The notes under the pieces were generated by a model that made no database searches, was not told the origin of the DNA, and saw only the letters and a program-made list of their open reading frames with translations. Shown here one piece after another: positions 11,615-24,586 of a stretch of DNA of 64,000 bases. Source of the stretch: Phaseolus vulgaris (Eukaryota > Streptophyta > Magnoliopsida > Fabales > Fabaceae). Position numbers and translations under genes: made by a program. The stretch is taken from the NCBI RefSeq assembly GCF_000499845.2, contig NC_023753.2, positions 19,838,418 to 19,902,417 on the forward strand. The letters run 5' to 3'. Position 1 is the stretch's first letter. Each line of letters opens with the position of its first letter.

Positions 11615-14235
11615 ATGGCTCGACCGAACCCTACTCCAAATCCAACTCCTACCCTCAACTATAGATCCTTATACCGTTGGGCACCCACCAATCTCTTAGA
11701 TGAAACTTCTAGTTTTACCTCTTTTGAGAGCATAACGACATATAAGGAAAGTGAGACATGCCCCAAGTCTCGTGTCTTCGGGAAAGAGGACGAGAGGTTT
11801 GTGAAGGTCATGCCCTATGGGAAAGGTGAACCCGTGTGCGCTGACAAATCGTCGGACTTCTGCTTTATTTACTCCACTGCCTTTAAAAGACTTAAACTTT
11901 GCCTACCCCTTACTGGCTTCGAGCGCGCCCTCCTTACCGAAGTCAATGTGGCCCTTACCCAGCTACACCCTAACAGCTGGGCATTCGTTAGAGCCTTCTC
12001 CATCCTCTGCGATTACTTTGGCCATGTGCCTTCGGTGGATGTCTTCCTACATTTTTTCGAGGCCAAAAGCCCGGGGAAGAAGCTGTGGGTGAGCTTCAAC
12101 GGGGTCGATGCAAGAGTTATGTGTTCCCTCTTCCAACAATCATACAAGGGCTTCAAAGGGAAGTTCCTTAAAATCTATTGCAGCAAATTCGTCGCCACCC
12201 TCTTAGATAGGTTTCCCCTTTACTGCGTGCAAGAACCAGAACTCAAGAAACCCAGGTGCCTCGAGGAATTACCCACGCGGGAACGAGAGGTGTGCGAGTT
12301 CTTCTCCAAACTGGGAGCGGTGTTTAGTACCATCGAGTTGATCAAGCTCGAGTACAACCTTAAATCTCTTAAGGCCTATATTGGTACCCCCTCCCCCCTC
12401 TTTCTGCTTATGTTTCTCTTTACTTGCATGCTTTACTGGTTTAAACTCTTATGTTTTTTCATCTTCTTATGCAGGCATGGTGCTCAATGCTGAGAAGAAG
12501 AGGCAGTTGGCTACTGTGGCAACTCAACTTAAGGCTACTCCTGGCCCTTCTGCCCCACCCCCTGTAGACCAAAGGCAAAAAGGGGTGGCTGAGGTTACTG
12601 AGGCCGCTGCTTCTGAAGATGAGGACACCTGCTCAGGCCTCGTCTTCAACAAGAAACGTATGGTCGATGTTGTTGTTCCTGCGCCATCAGGCTCAGACGG
12701 CCAAGCCCCTTCGTATAGGGAGCATCCCCCTAGTGCCTCTTCTCCCCGTGACATCGTGGTGCAAGAAGGTGGGGGGGGGGGTGGGAGAGTGCCATGGGAG
12801 GTGATCGAGGTGACTCTTACGCCAATCTGCCACCCTTCGTTCGAAAAGCACTACACTCCTTCCAAACCCAAGCAGAGTTGGAGAGCCTAGGGAGGACCTT
12901 TTGCTGGATCAGGTGTCGAAGCACCTTGGGGGAATCCTCGTGGGGTCTACCCTTCTCCTTTCCAAAATGCGAAAGGCAAGGGATGAAGACATTCTTGAGA
13001 TCACGGAGCTCAAACGCCGATATACTGGTATGACCTTGGAGGTGGATGAGCTTCGTGAAAAGGATCGAGAAACAAAGAAGATTGATCCTGCCTGTTGACC
13101 GGAACGCTGGAAACTGCCTCGTCAAAGGATCGACGTGCGCACCGCTTCTCACCTCCGTTCCACTTCGGGATCTACCTCAAGAACCTGCAAAGAAACAGTA
13201 CGGTGCCGCTGCGGCCGATCGCACTCCAACGCTCAAGTCAGTGACGGTATCACCAAATACTAAGAGAACAAGAACCGTGCAAATCCTCTCTCACAGTCAG
13301 CTCTAACTCGCAAGCGTAAAGTGTATGAACTGAACGTGCGTACCTCAGAAAGTTCGTTAAGAACTCTTATATACCTGGTGGCTTTCTCTCTCCTGGCAGT
13401 TACAGATTTGGACACGTGGCTCGCATCCAACTGTACACGTGCCATCATCTGGAGGCTCCTTGACTTGGCGCTGCTTCTACTCTCATTTTGGCTAAGTTAC
13501 TTACGCATGGTACTGCCCAGTGCATAGCTAACTTGGGAGTGCGATCTCTACTGGAACTGGCGAGTTAGGGGCCTTCATACACCTTCCCTGTGGTCTCGCC
13601 GGCCGCCTTCATAATCTGCTTCTTCTTCATGTTTGGCGATGTGCTTGCTCTGGCGATCTCCGATGACTAGGTCGCCTGAATCTACATCTGGCGACTTCAT
13701 CCTTAACCTGCCGATCGCCGATTCTGGTACGCTGGAAATCGGAACACGCCAATATAACAACTGGCGACTACACGAGCCCCCCGACTTCCTTCCCTTCTGC
13801 CAACCTGGCGCCTTGTCAATACGCCTATACTGTAGCAGGATGCCACGTCATCACACCCGACCACCAGGGCGGTACAAAGATCTTATTTGAGAAGTCTCAA
13901 GAAACCTTGAGGCTATATGCTAGGAATGGTGAACTTCGGGTTGAGGTAGATGACTTGGCGGGGAAGCTTGGCAGTAGGGATGAAAAGGTGACCCAGATGA
14001 GGGAAAAATTGGCCAAGTTCGAAGAGGAGGTGGCCAAGCTGAGGGAGGAGTTGGTCCGCAAGCATGAACTCTTCCTACAGACCAAGGATGAACTCACCCG
14101 CGATGCCAGCAGAGTCTTACACAACAAGGTTTGAGGATGCCATAACCCAGGTTGCCTGTGTGCATCCTGGGGTGGATCTCTCCCAGACTGGGCTGACGAA
14201 GACTATTGCTGATGTGAAGCTAGTGGACGCCGATT
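11615..14235 (+). pseudogene. C antisense aORF, two coding exons, split by a solo LTR
   Basis: Exon 1 is 11615-12383 (ATG in TTAAGATGGCTC). It encodes a domain I recognise as the 'putative gypsy type transposon' family, with hallmark stretches QLHPNSWAFVRAF and WVSFNG..A....FQQSYKG.KGKF. Intron 12384-12474 (TTG|GTACCC ... TTATGCAG|GC) is in the same phase as in A2. Exon 2 starts at 12475, is low-complexity then coiled coil, is interrupted by a solo LTR-A at 13083-13876, and resumes at 13882 to a TAG at about 14233-14235 with the conserved tail F.DAI.QVAC.HP..DLS. Lesions: a frame change near an 11-G run (12771-12781), another in exon 2 before 12901, and one near 14130. It lies antisense to the inferred element direction, as in A1 and A2. 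Confidence 0.7.
13083..13876 (-). repeat. Solo LTR-A in the C aORF
   Basis: 794 bp, TGATCCTGCC...GGGCGGTACA, flanked by a perfect 5-bp target duplication AAGAT (13078-13082 and 13877-13881). No internal region is present, so it is a solo LTR left by LTR-LTR recombination. It interrupts the aORF coiled coil. Confidence 0.93.
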
Positions 14236-14407
14236 AGCAGTGATTCCCCCTTGTGTTTATTTTGTAACCAAGCAAACATTTGACTAATTTGTACATATAT
14301 CTTTATTTATGAAGTCCTTTTCTTTCAATTTATCTCTTGTGCTCGTTGTTGGCTATCTTGCTTGTCTTAGATTAACTTCGCTAACAACGCCTTAATGAGT
14401 GTTCATA
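14236..14407. other. 3' flank of the C aORF
   Basis: AT-rich, UTR-like sequence with no ORF. It joins directly to the inverted LTR-C fragment. The gag-pol region expected here is absent. Confidence 0.4.
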
Positions 14408-14901
14408 CCCAAGGAGAGACCGCATGCATGGCACGTGAATACTTAGGGCACCCATAGAACAGATGGCCCTGCAGCGCTGGTGCATGAGTTGGTACCCTGG
14501 CGGCCATACTGTTAAGATTTTGCACTCCAGAAGAGGAAGGTCCTGTGCAGCGGCTACACTAAGATTGTGCAACGCGTCATAGGATGCCTCGCCAACAACC
14601 CTAATTCCACTTAAGGAAATATCCTCGTGGTACAGGGAGTTGACCTAGATACAACCTATATAATGGGTGGTAAGAACCCTAGAAAGGTACGTCATTTCTA
14701 AGACTGAAACTGCTTTGCATACTTATTGTTTTTTAGCCCAATACTGACTTGATTGTTGGAGTGCAATCAACAGGTAGGGCCCCCTCTGTTTCAACGGAGC
14801 CACTCTCGATCACTCAAGGAGAGAGCAGAAACCACCAAGAAATAGGAGGAGCCACCATCCGCCTTTGAAGTCAACGACGGCTGAGTCAATCGACAAGAGC
14901 A
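14408..14901 (+). repeat. LTR-C fragment, opposite orientation
   Basis: Reverse complement of about 10366-10850, from the CCAAGGAGAGACCGCATGC block to CTGAGTCAATCGACAAGAGCA. Its 5' part (about 210 bp) is missing. The leader module reads ACTTGATTGTTGGAGTGCAATC at about 14746. No primer-binding site follows at 14902. Confidence 0.75.
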
Positions 14902-14984
14902 TGGACGATCCAGTAATGTTGGCACACGTTCTTTTTGTGTGTCCGAGTGTTTAACAATGTGAACATTTTTTTGTTCGACCATGT

Positions 14985-15300
14985 TGTTCTCTTACGTCCA
15001 TATGAGTTCTTATTCGACTTGACTTATGTCTCCCTTTGAGGTTCTTTTATCTTTATCTTATTTTGTTTTGCCTTTATTTTATATCTTTTTGTTTTTAGTT
15101 ATTATTTTTTTTTGCCATTCTTTATTTATTTTTGTTTCTGTTTTTATTTTTATTGTTGTTGTTTTTATTTTCTATATTTATTTATTTTTACATTTTTTTC
15201 TTCTCATTTTTAAGCATTAAATGTAGCATTTGCATTAGTTTTTTTTTTGGATTTTGCATTTAGGGTACACTTCAATATTATTAGTGTGTCCACTACTAAT
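14985..15300. repeat. AT-rich arm of a large inverted repeat (right)
   Basis: T-rich mirror of 9952-10250. The arm ends near CACTTCAATATT (about 15285-15297). Confidence 0.65.
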
Positions 15301-16230
15301 TAATACTAATTAACTTTGTTTTTTTTTATAATTATGTCCTGTATTTTTTACTTGAAATTAACATGATTCCATCATCATCAATAATAATAATAATAATAAT
15401 AATAATAATTTATATTTATAGATTCAACTTTTATGTTATTGTAGGGTTTACTTTTTTATTTTCTTCATTCTTAAAAAAAAAAATTAAACATTTTTAATTT
15501 ATTAATTTTTAGTTTGTAAAAAATGATTTCTTTATTCATTAATAACTATTTTAAACATTAAAAATATTTATTTTTTTAATGCATTCAAAATTAAAATTAT
15601 TAAAAAAAAATTTAATTTATTATTTTTTATTTATTTTTGAAATGGTGCTACACAGGGAAATAAAAACCAAAGGGTGTTAGATAGGGAAATAAAAACAAAA
15701 GGGTGCTAGATGGAGAAATAAATGTGTAAATAGTACTATATGAGGAATTGAGTCCCCGAGAAACCAAATTCTAAGAGGTTTTTTAATTTTTAAATACAAA
15801 ATGAAACCATGGGAAGAAACGATGTTAGATAGGAAAATAAAAATAAAAGGGTGCTAGATAGGAAAATAAAAATAAAAGTATGTTGGATGGGGAAATAAAA
15901 ATAGAAATAGTGTTATCTGAGAAAAAAAGTCGTAATTAACATTTTAGTAGTTAATGATTAGATATCAATTTAAAAATTATTTTCTAATTTTTTGTTAATA
16001 ATATAAATTAATTTAGATATTATTTTTTTTAATTTATTAAATGGTCTCTAATTTAGTGAATATAATAAATAATTAGTTCTTTCTAAAACTAAGTTTTATT
16101 TAATGGTTTTTTTTAGTGGATTAGTTTAAAAATTTAAATCCTTTTAATTAAATTAAATTGATTTAGATTTTTCAAATCTAGTTTTTATTTTTTTTAATCT
16201 AATCTTATTTAATTTGGATAAGATGGACAT
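15301..16230. other. AT-rich intergenic sequence with degenerate repeats
   Basis: No gene. At about 15655-15930 a 30-35 bp motif of the type GGGTGCTAGATAGGGAAATAAAAA recurs at least five times with varying spacing; the rest is A/T runs. Confidence 0.6.
15381..15410. repeat. (AAT)n microsatellite
   Basis: About ten ATA/AAT units, preceded by a short ATC run. Confidence 0.9.
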
Positions 16231-17077
16231 TGTTCCTGCCGGTTGACTCGAAACACCTTCGTACGCCTACGCCACTCTTACGTCCAGAGTCCTTGCGTTC
16301 ACTTGTGTATTTCCTATGATGAACACCTGAAACACAAAGACAAAGGGCGCCCTAGCGGCCGTTTGCACTCCGACGCTCAAGTCAGTACTAGGGCTAGGAA
16401 ACACCGAAAATTGTATAATCTTGCTACTGTGTGTGTGTTTAGCGGCGCAAGAGAGTTCTCCCTTGTCAAGTTTGTTAACTTACTATTTATAGACTAAAAT
16501 TAGGGTTTCCTGTTTACCTGAAATGGGCCTTTCTGATGGGCAGGCTCAGCACTGTTGTTACCTTATTCTCAAGATAACCTAGCGCGTGGGGTCCCTAACT
16601 GGAGTGCAACCTCTGACGGGATGACCACCTGGATGCCTCCTCGTGCACTTGATCTCTAGGGTCACCCGCCTCTGGGAGTGCCCTAGCTGTTCATGTGCCA
16701 TGCATGCAGCTCGCCCCTGAACGTGACCCTTACAGGCCATATCCTTCTAGTGGCTCTTATACTTTGTGTCACGCTTGAACGCGTCGTCCACTCTACATGC
16801 ATGGGCACTCGTGATCTAGGCTTCTCCCTTACTGATAACTGGTGTGTCATTTGGGATCCACTTCTCGTGGCGCATCTCTACTGTTTGAGTTTCCGATGTC
16901 CGACCTCTCCACTCTAGTGGCAAGTCGGTACATCCTAATGATCGATGTCTAACCGCTCTTGGCTCCTTGGCGCACGTGCTTTGCGAGGTACTAGTCCGCG
17001 CTGCTCGTGGACCTGCTTACGTGGCACCAACATTACCAGTGGTTTAATCAACGCCCGAGGACCGATCGGTAAATACA
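16231..17077 (-). repeat. LTR-D1, probable solo LTR
   Basis: On the + strand it begins TGTTCCTGCCGG and ends GGTAAATACA. On the - strand it starts TGTATTTACCGATCGG, reminiscent of LTR-B. It contains the shared leader module on the - strand (16324-16387; GTCGGAGTGCAAACGGCC then GGCGCC) and a TATTTATAG box near 16480-16490. The flanking 5-mers (GACAT and TTAAT) do not match, so exact ends are uncertain. Confidence 0.55.
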
Positions 17078-17934
17078 TTAATCAAAATTATTATATTTTA
17101 TAAATTTAAGTTAATTTAATCGTTATATGTGTTTATATTAGATAGTTAAAATATTTTCTAAAATTAAATTATTAAATTTAAGAAAGAAAGTAATTCTATA
17201 CAATAAATAATAATTAAAGAAGAAAATAGAATTATGTTAGATTACACTAATTAAAACCCTTTTTTATGTTTTTATTCATTGCTTTATTATTTTTGTTATA
17301 ATATTTTTTTTATCTTACGGCAATGTATTTATATGCACATCATATGGTTCTATTTTTAATATAATGATCTATTATTTGCTGATTTTTTTAATGTTAACCT
17401 TGAGAAGATAAATAATAATGATTGATGTGATAAACAAAACTCATTTTTAATATAATGATAATAATTTTCTAATTAAGACTGAATTGAGAACTTGACTGCG
17501 GTCCAGACTATATAAACATTTTATAAATCCAGTAAAAAATATTTTAATCGAAATTAAAAAAAGAAAATTTAATCTAAGGAATTCTTATAATCAACATTAA
17601 TTTTAATTTTTTCAATTGAAAAAATTATTCAATCCATATTCATTCTAACACTAATTAATTGGATTCAAAATTTAAAAATATGAATTTAAATCTAAACTAG
17701 ATTCATTATAAAATGAACTTAAATGATTTATATTAACACTATAGTCTGAATTTGAATATATAAAAAAAAAACTAAAGTAAACCACATACATGTAATATAA
17801 CACTTCACCTTCTACCTTATTTCTCTCAATATATATTACCCAGCACAGCAATGTCAGAATTGACAAACCAGTTCCTCTAAAGAGATGCAACAGCCTAAAA
17901 GAGTTCTCCGTTTAGCCTTGAATTTAATATTGAC

Positions 17935-17975
17935 TAATCTTAATACTAATACTAATACTAATACTAATAATAATA
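17935..17975. repeat. (ACTAAT)n / (AAT)n microsatellite
   Basis: Tandem TACTAATACTAAT units grading into AATAAT. Confidence 0.85.
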
Positions 17976-19124
17976 AAATCTGATTGCAGATGAGTTTTTA
18001 GTTGTTTATATATCTGGAGTGTCTACCTGTTTCAATGGTTGAAAGTCTAAAAATAATCTGTGATTGTATTGTAAACAGAGCATGGAATTTATTATTATGT
18101 TTTGGAAGGAAATAATGTATAGTATTTCTATTGTTGAAAGTTAACTTGGGTCATGATATCAAGTTGTCCATTGTTGGCATCAATTTATTGCCATAACATA
18201 CTTCTACATATAAATTTCAAATATACAATTTTTGATGGTAAGTATGGCTAGGTCACTCCACCCTGCAAAATAGGTTACCCTGTCCAAACTCATTTAACTA
18301 TTCAATATATAAAAAAACAAGTTAGTACATACTCAAGTATTTTGTGGGACTATATCTTCAAATTTTACTGTCAATTAAAATTTACGCTTTATATATAAAT
18401 TATAATAACATGATCAACATTTTTTCAGTTACATCATTTTTAATTCTTCAATGAGAGCACTTTGAAGATCTTTTATAATTTATATATTTTAATTTTACTT
18501 TATATTTTGTTTAAAAATAAAAATAATTAAATTATTTCATTAATCTAATAAATAATTACATATTTAAAATTATTTGTCTATAATATTTTTTTATGTGAAA
18601 TAAATGTTTATTATGTAGGACGTATATGATAAAATAATACTTCATACTAAAATGTACCAAGTGTGAGTTTGTTTTTGTCAGCAATGAGTGTGAGTAAAAA
18701 ATAAGAATAATTGATTCTATTCATTATGACTAATGTAAGTGGATTTCTACCAATATAACTGTAATGGATTATCATGAACATTATTTGTTTTACTCAATTA
18801 ATGAATCAAACATTTTCTTCAATAATAGTGTTTATATTACTTCGGACTACTTCTTAGGTATTTCAACCTAAATAGTAATACTTGCTCCTGTAACCGATTA
18901 TGAGTGTAATACAAATATTTACTCAAAATTCAATTTGTAAGATACTTCTAACTTTTGTATCCTCGACAAAACTACCAGATACCAGAGCTCTAAAAATCAT
19001 TTATATGATTTAATGCATACCTCCATCATTTGTACCCATAATCGATCATAAACTTCTGTAACCTATGTAATCAATCACACATACTATATATAACAACTAT
19101 AACATTGTTAGGATTAAAAGATGT

Positions 19125-19155
<31 letters not shown>

Positions 19156-19156
19156 T
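19125..19156. repeat. (TA)n microsatellite
   Basis: Alternating TA with a single ACA interruption. Confidence 0.9.
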
Positions 19157-20689
19157 AATTATTTTCAAAGGGCTTTCACCAATCCTTTCTTCAAACGCAA
19201 ATCGTGCAGCATTAAAGATTGTCTGATATATATTTCTTACTTGTCTTTCTAATTTTTACCTCCAAATGTTTTGGTATCAAGAAAATGAAACCCACGTGAA
19301 ACTGATCTTGTTTTGATTTACTGATTTCTATCCATCAATTTAACCCTTGACCTATCTATTTCTTTTAGGTTTCCTTTTAGCAGAAAATACATATTCTGCT
19401 CTACAGTGCCTCCTAAATAGTGAAAATGAATTCTTATAAAAAAAATATAGAGAAAGGTTTTTCTATTTTTTACATAAGCAAAACTCTTCAATGAAATCTC
19501 ATAGAACATGATTTTTTTTTTTTGTACCCGCGTGAAAGTATTAGATGAAGAATACTGTCGATTTATGAACATTATATGTTTCCATTACATTTACCCAATA
19601 GTGCTCAAACAAATTTCTTAAAGTTAGGAGCAATTTAAATGTCATTTTCTTTCTGGCTAAAAGGGTAGTTTTAACTATTTACTCCGTTATCAACTTCAAA
19701 AGCATTCATTCATATGGAGGCACAACATAAATTCCACCCCTAATTAAGTGCTAAAAATTAGAGAAAAACTTGAGATTGATGATTGTAGGATGGATTGTCA
19801 TGGGTATACAGGGCTATAAGTTTCTTCATTAATTTTAGGCCCTTAATATTATATGTAATTTTCAAAATCACCAAATTGGAATTGTAGACCTTGAGGTACT
19901 TTAATCTCCCCTAATAAATTCAAACCTAGTCAATGACAGTCGTAGCATGTGCTGATGTGCAGTATATGTTGAATTTAATGATTGACAAGAAAGCAAATGA
20001 GAGAATATCCTGTTTACGAATCAAACTCAATCTTCTGAGTAGTATGAAAGAATCATGATTTGAATGCATAATAAACTGAAAACAAGAAAAAAGACACGTC
20101 TTCTTGCAAACTTCAATCCTCTTAACTAATTAATATGAACCTCTATTACCTTATAAAAATTGAATTACCATAGAGTGAAAAGAAAAGATAGGTAGGAAAA
20201 CAATATAACTTGAATATAACACTGTTAATTGTATCTTATAATAAGAATCCAAAAAACACACGTACGAAATACAAGCAAAAGGAGAAAAACCTAGGTTATT
20301 GCTGCTCCCATTATATATATATATACACATATTCAACTGTCAAATGCTCTTGCATTCGTGAAGGTTAAGCATTTAGCTGCCTTTTTCTTTCTAGTCTCCT
20401 ACTTCTTGCATATATATAGTAAACTACAACAATATAATTTATATACCTCAGTGTTAGTTCCGATACTTCTTCATACACCTTTCTAGACATTCAACCTGAT
20501 AATATGTGGAGAATTTGTGATCAGCTTTCAAATTCTTCCGTTTGTTATACCTGTCTTAATTGGAGAAAAGAGGCTTGCCCTAAAATTCTATCTAAGAATT
20601 TCATTTGATTTGTGCTACATGCAATCTTCTCAATTAATTATGTAAAGACGTACATAAATGTGAATTACCTTAAATTATACATAGGCGTT

Positions 20690-21232
20690 TCAGTATGGAT
20701 CATGGCCAAGTCTGAGCTCCAAGTCCACTTCATTATCTTTCTGGTTTCCTCTCCTGACTTGATGAATGTTATCATCCACATGATGAGTTTGACCAATTTG
20801 GAGACTCAAGTTGGCACCGCCAAGCTCTTGGTTAAAAGTTAAAGATCGAGACCTCGGGTCGTAAAGCTCATAATAAAAGGCACTTGCAGGTGCTGGTGGA
20901 TGAAATTGCATGTCACAGTTCCTCTGAGACTCCAAAATGGAGTAAGGCCTTGCGGGTTGGTTTAAAGTTTCTGAGACAAAAGGAAAGACTATGGATTCAT
21001 CACTGTTGAATTTGTTCATTGAAGGTGAAGCGTCAAGTGTTAATTGCTTGGCCTTGGCCCTGTCTCTCCTATGGATATTCATGTGACCCCCTAATGCCTG
21101 AGCGTTTGTGAAGCCTCTTTTGCAGAATGTGCACTCATAAGAGCGTTTGGTTCCACCAGTGTCATCATGTGCTTCTTCTTGATCATTTTCATCACTTAAA
21201 TTCTCAGGGCTGACTGGCTTCTCTGAATTCAT
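20690..21232 (-). CDS. Single C2H2 (QALGGH) zinc-finger transcription factor with EAR motif, TAC1-like
   Basis: 180 residues, one exon. I take the ATG at 21232; the open frame runs five codons further to a TTG. A plant-specific C2H2 finger has zinc ligands C34, C37, H50 and H54, with QALGGH at 45-50 and the following [10 protein letters not shown] typical of the TAC1/SUPERMAN-like single-finger group. The C-terminus carries an EAR repression motif (DLELRL, about 170-175). The middle is low complexity and Ser/Pro rich. Family knowledge: such proteins are nuclear DNA-binding regulators that recruit TOPLESS-type co-repressors through EAR; TAC1 itself is linked to telomerase induction in Arabidopsis. 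The assignment to TAC1 rather than a sister clade is inference. The frame has no lesions, making it the only intact host gene here. Confidence 0.9.
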   Translation of the reverse strand: MNSEKPVSPENLSDENDQEEAHDDTGGTKRSYECTFCKRGFTNAQALGGHMNIHRRDRAKAKQLTLDASPSMNKFNSDESIVFPFVSETLNQPARPYSILESQRNCDMQFHPPAPASAFYYELYDPRSRSLTFNQELGGANLSLQIGQTHHVDDNIHQVRRGNQKDNEVDLELRLGHDPY

Positions 21233-21341
21233 AGCAGGGTTAATCAATCAACACACACTTTCTCTCTCCCTTTTTCTTTCTCTCAGAAAGAAATAAATTT
21301 GTGAATCTCTTACGCTTAAAGAGATTTGCAAGATGTGAGGG

Positions 21342-21348
21342 CTTTATA
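21342..21348 (-). promoter_or_regulatory. TATA box of the zinc-finger gene
   Basis: On the - strand TATAAAG lies about 110 bp upstream of the ATG, within CAATATAAAGCCC. The leader between them is GA/CT rich. Confidence 0.55.
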
Positions 21349-23421
21349 TTGAGAAAAGGATGTGTTAGAAAGGTGTGAGATATAGAGACAAGAAGAAAAC
21401 GTTGGGTAAGACTGTGTAGAAGAGTAGCGGTTTTGTATCAAGAGAGAGTGTGATTTTGGCGTTTTGTCATGGGATTTTCCATTTAGCCGGCTCTATGATG
21501 GGTCTAAACCTTGAGAATATTTTTATCACTTCCACCTCTCTCTCTTCCATTTCATTTGATTATAATTTCTTCTTATGTTGCTTTCATGACGTGGTGGTGG
21601 TTTTCTTTTGGCATCGCTTGTAATTTCCTTTGCCGCGTCAATGTGACTGATTCTCGCGTACTCACACCAATTCTAATCTTAACAGCAATATTATGAAAAA
21701 CGTATCATTTTTTAGTGTTTCCCACTTTATTCTCGTTCCATAGCTGTCAATTAACTTGCTATATTTGATTCAAAATGGCAAACAGAATGCGCAAGAGAAT
21801 GCGATATACTTTTTCCTTGTTTAACAAATGCACGATGATTCACATCACCTAAAGTAAAAAATATGAAGATTTTACTGTTTTGCATGATCCCATGCACATG
21901 CTTTACGGCGTAATTCTGCTAAATATAAATATTCGTCTCTTGCATGTGAAAGCAAAATTTAACAAATGAAGGAGACTCCGAGAATATGATGCACAATGTG
22001 ACATGTAAGCAGAAAACGCGTTGAAGTATCCCTAAATGTCTTTATCATACTCCTAAAAGAAAATAATATTCTTGATATGCTGCATTTATGTTAGCGCTAG
22101 TGATTTTCTCGCATTTAACTGGCTTCCTAGCCCTTCTTCAAAAGGAAGAGACATGTGAACTATTAGCATCATCCATCTAGCGTAGTAGGGTGTACCCTAA
22201 TTTGATCCCAAGCCAACCTATATTTGCATGCCATGATACATACTCAATTTATTATATCACTAACTTTCATTCATTCAAACTGAATTAAAATCTCCAACTA
22301 AACACATATGACTGTACCCTATTTCAAATTAATGACCAAAAGGAGAGGAATGGAGCCAGTTCAAAAGGAATCATATTGAGGATTACCTATTGGTCATTTT
22401 AAAGAGAGAGAAAATCTCTACTCTACCAAATGTTTTCTTGTGGAACAGCTCACACCTCTTTAGCTGGTTCCTGATGAACTATAGTGATCAATGTCGCCAA
22501 TTTTATATAATATTCATTTTGGTAGAAAGAGTATACGTCTATGAACCACCAGTGATTCATTAGCTTCCTTGTACAAAAAGCTAACCAAATCCCAAAATCA
22601 ATTCATTCCAAGTTTTAGTGACGTTATCCTAGATATGATAAAGACTAAGTATTCAATCTTAATGAGAATAATAATCACAATTGGGCATGGGATCAAACAC
22701 TGGGGTCTGTAACTGACAATTACATGAGTGCTGAACTACAGCTTGCATTGCCTTTACAGCATGTAGTTAAGGTTGTCATGGACTTAATTATCATCATTTT
22801 TGTTACGCCTGCATTTCCAAAGACATGGTCAGTTCTTCTCCAATCACGTTACAGGAACAAGGAATACAAAAATTAATTAAAGGGTGTACATTATCATAAT
22901 TTTTTTTCAATATCTTCCTGTTATAATTTCTTAGATTATGTTCTAGTAGTAATAAAAGGTGAAAAGTTAGCTAAACTCTAAACATAGCTGAAATTTTTTA
23001 ATTAAAAATTCTTAAAATAGTTTATTAATTTCAATTTTACTCATAGATAAAAATATATTTTGGTAATTATATTACTTAATTTTCATTTAATTTTGAATTT
23101 CGGTAGCCTTTTATTTAAAGATCAATTACTTTAATTATATTTTTGTAGTTCTAATCATTATAATTTTTATAGCATGTATTTATCATTAATCTTATATTAT
23201 ATCTTAAATTATTCTTAAGTAAATCGAAAATAAAATGAATATATTATATACCCAAAAAGGAGATAAACTAAAAGTATAATAAATCCTTACCTTTCGTAAA
23301 AATAGTACAAAGTATATTTAAATATATTTTAAGGTTGAGAAATGAAATATAAGAACTTCGAAACTAAAAGCTAAATGACGTCTTCAAGTGGCATATAAGA
23401 AAGTATTACAACTTAATAAAA
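21349..23421. other. Upstream flank of the zinc-finger gene
   Basis: AT-rich with no coding ORF or repeat boundary that I can support. It may hold promoter elements, but none is distinctive by eye. Confidence 0.45.
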
Positions 23422-23785
23422 CACTACAACAAAATCATGAAATAGAAACCAAATAATTAGTTACAATAGTAACTAAATTAGAGACAATTTTAGAAACTAA
23501 AAAAAAAATTGGTTTCTAAATTAGTTTCTATTATTATTAAATAGTTTCTAAATTGGTATCTAATTAGGAACCAACATTTTTGCTACCAAATTTAGAAACT
23601 AAATAATTGGTAGTTAAAACCGTGGTTGCTAATTAGATATCAATTTAGAAACTATTTAATAATAATAGAAACGAATTTAGAAATCAATTTTTTTTTAGGT
23701 TTTAAAATTGTCTCTAATTTAGTTACTATTGCAACTAATTATTTTTGTATTTAAAAATTGGTTTCTATTTGATTTTCTTGTAGTG
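23422..23785. mobile_element. CACTA-type MITE, nearly palindromic
   Basis: 364 bp starting CACTACAACAAAATCATG and ending GATTTTCTTGTAGTG, so the termini are inverted CACTACAA.AAAATC repeats of the En/Spm type. The flanking 3-mers are AAA on both sides, consistent with a 3-bp target duplication but weak in an A-rich context. The whole element folds back on itself: GTAACTAAATTAGAGACAAT and the TTTCTA..TTATTATTAAATAGTTTCTAAATTG blocks recur in inverted order. It has no coding capacity. Confidence 0.8.
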
Positions 23786-24586
23786 AAATAAGTTTATTTA
23801 CAAAACACTATTAACAAAGTTAAGAAAAATATTTGGAAAGTATACTTGATAAAGTAATTAAAACAAAAATGAATTACATTTAATACTTTAGAAACATAAA
23901 ATAGTTCAATATTTTAATAAGTAGAAAATTTTGGGAAAATATTATTAAAAAAAGTTAGAGTTACCTCGCATATATATACTCAAGTTTCTATCCTTTTATT
24001 TTGCCGACATCATAGAGTACCTTATATTGTGAAGTTTAAGGCATTGTTATTATGAAATCTAAGCTATGTCTGAATTATGTAACATTTTTATTATCTCCAT
24101 TATCTTCCATTCAATAAATTCAAGTTTTATTTTTGTTTGTTACAATCCTATCCGTTCCGAATTGGGTTAGACGTAGTGTTGATTGAAGTCAATATTTGAA
24201 GCAGGGCTCTACTGATACATTTATGAACAATAGACGGTATCTAGACTTGATAATTATTTTGTCATTTTAACCCCATATAAAGTAACATTGTTTGAGAGGC
24301 CTGGGAACTTTTGTAAACAAATCCAACCTATCTCAAAATACAATGAACAGCACTATAATGGTTAATCATTAAGATGGTCAAAAACTTCAAATTCTCAAAT
24401 TCTATAGTTATTTAAATCCATTTAAATGAATTTATTTTAAATTAAAATCAATATTTTTTTAATTTTATATTCAATCCATTTAAGTAGATTTAGATCGAAT
24501 AATTTTTTAGATTTTAAAAATACAAAATCCAGATGAGAGAGACAGATACATATAAGCATATAAACCTTATTCTTTTCAATCTTAGT
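23786..24586. other. AT-rich intergenic sequence
   Basis: No gene or repeat boundary recognised. Confidence 0.4.

Larger units (their letters stand above)
17078..20689. other. AT-rich host intergenic region
   Basis: No ORF with recognisable similarity and no LTR ends seen. It holds simple repeats only: (ACTAAT)n at about 17935-17975 and a (TA)n run at about 19125-19156. It is the 3' flank of the zinc-finger gene. Confidence 0.5.

Noticed and set aside
16226..17082. Target duplication for LTR-D1
   Set aside because: GACAT and TTAAT do not match; shifting the ends would break TG...CA.
21233..21247. Extension of the zinc-finger protein by five residues
   Set aside because: The upstream start is TTG. 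The ATG at 21232 is the first normal start codon.
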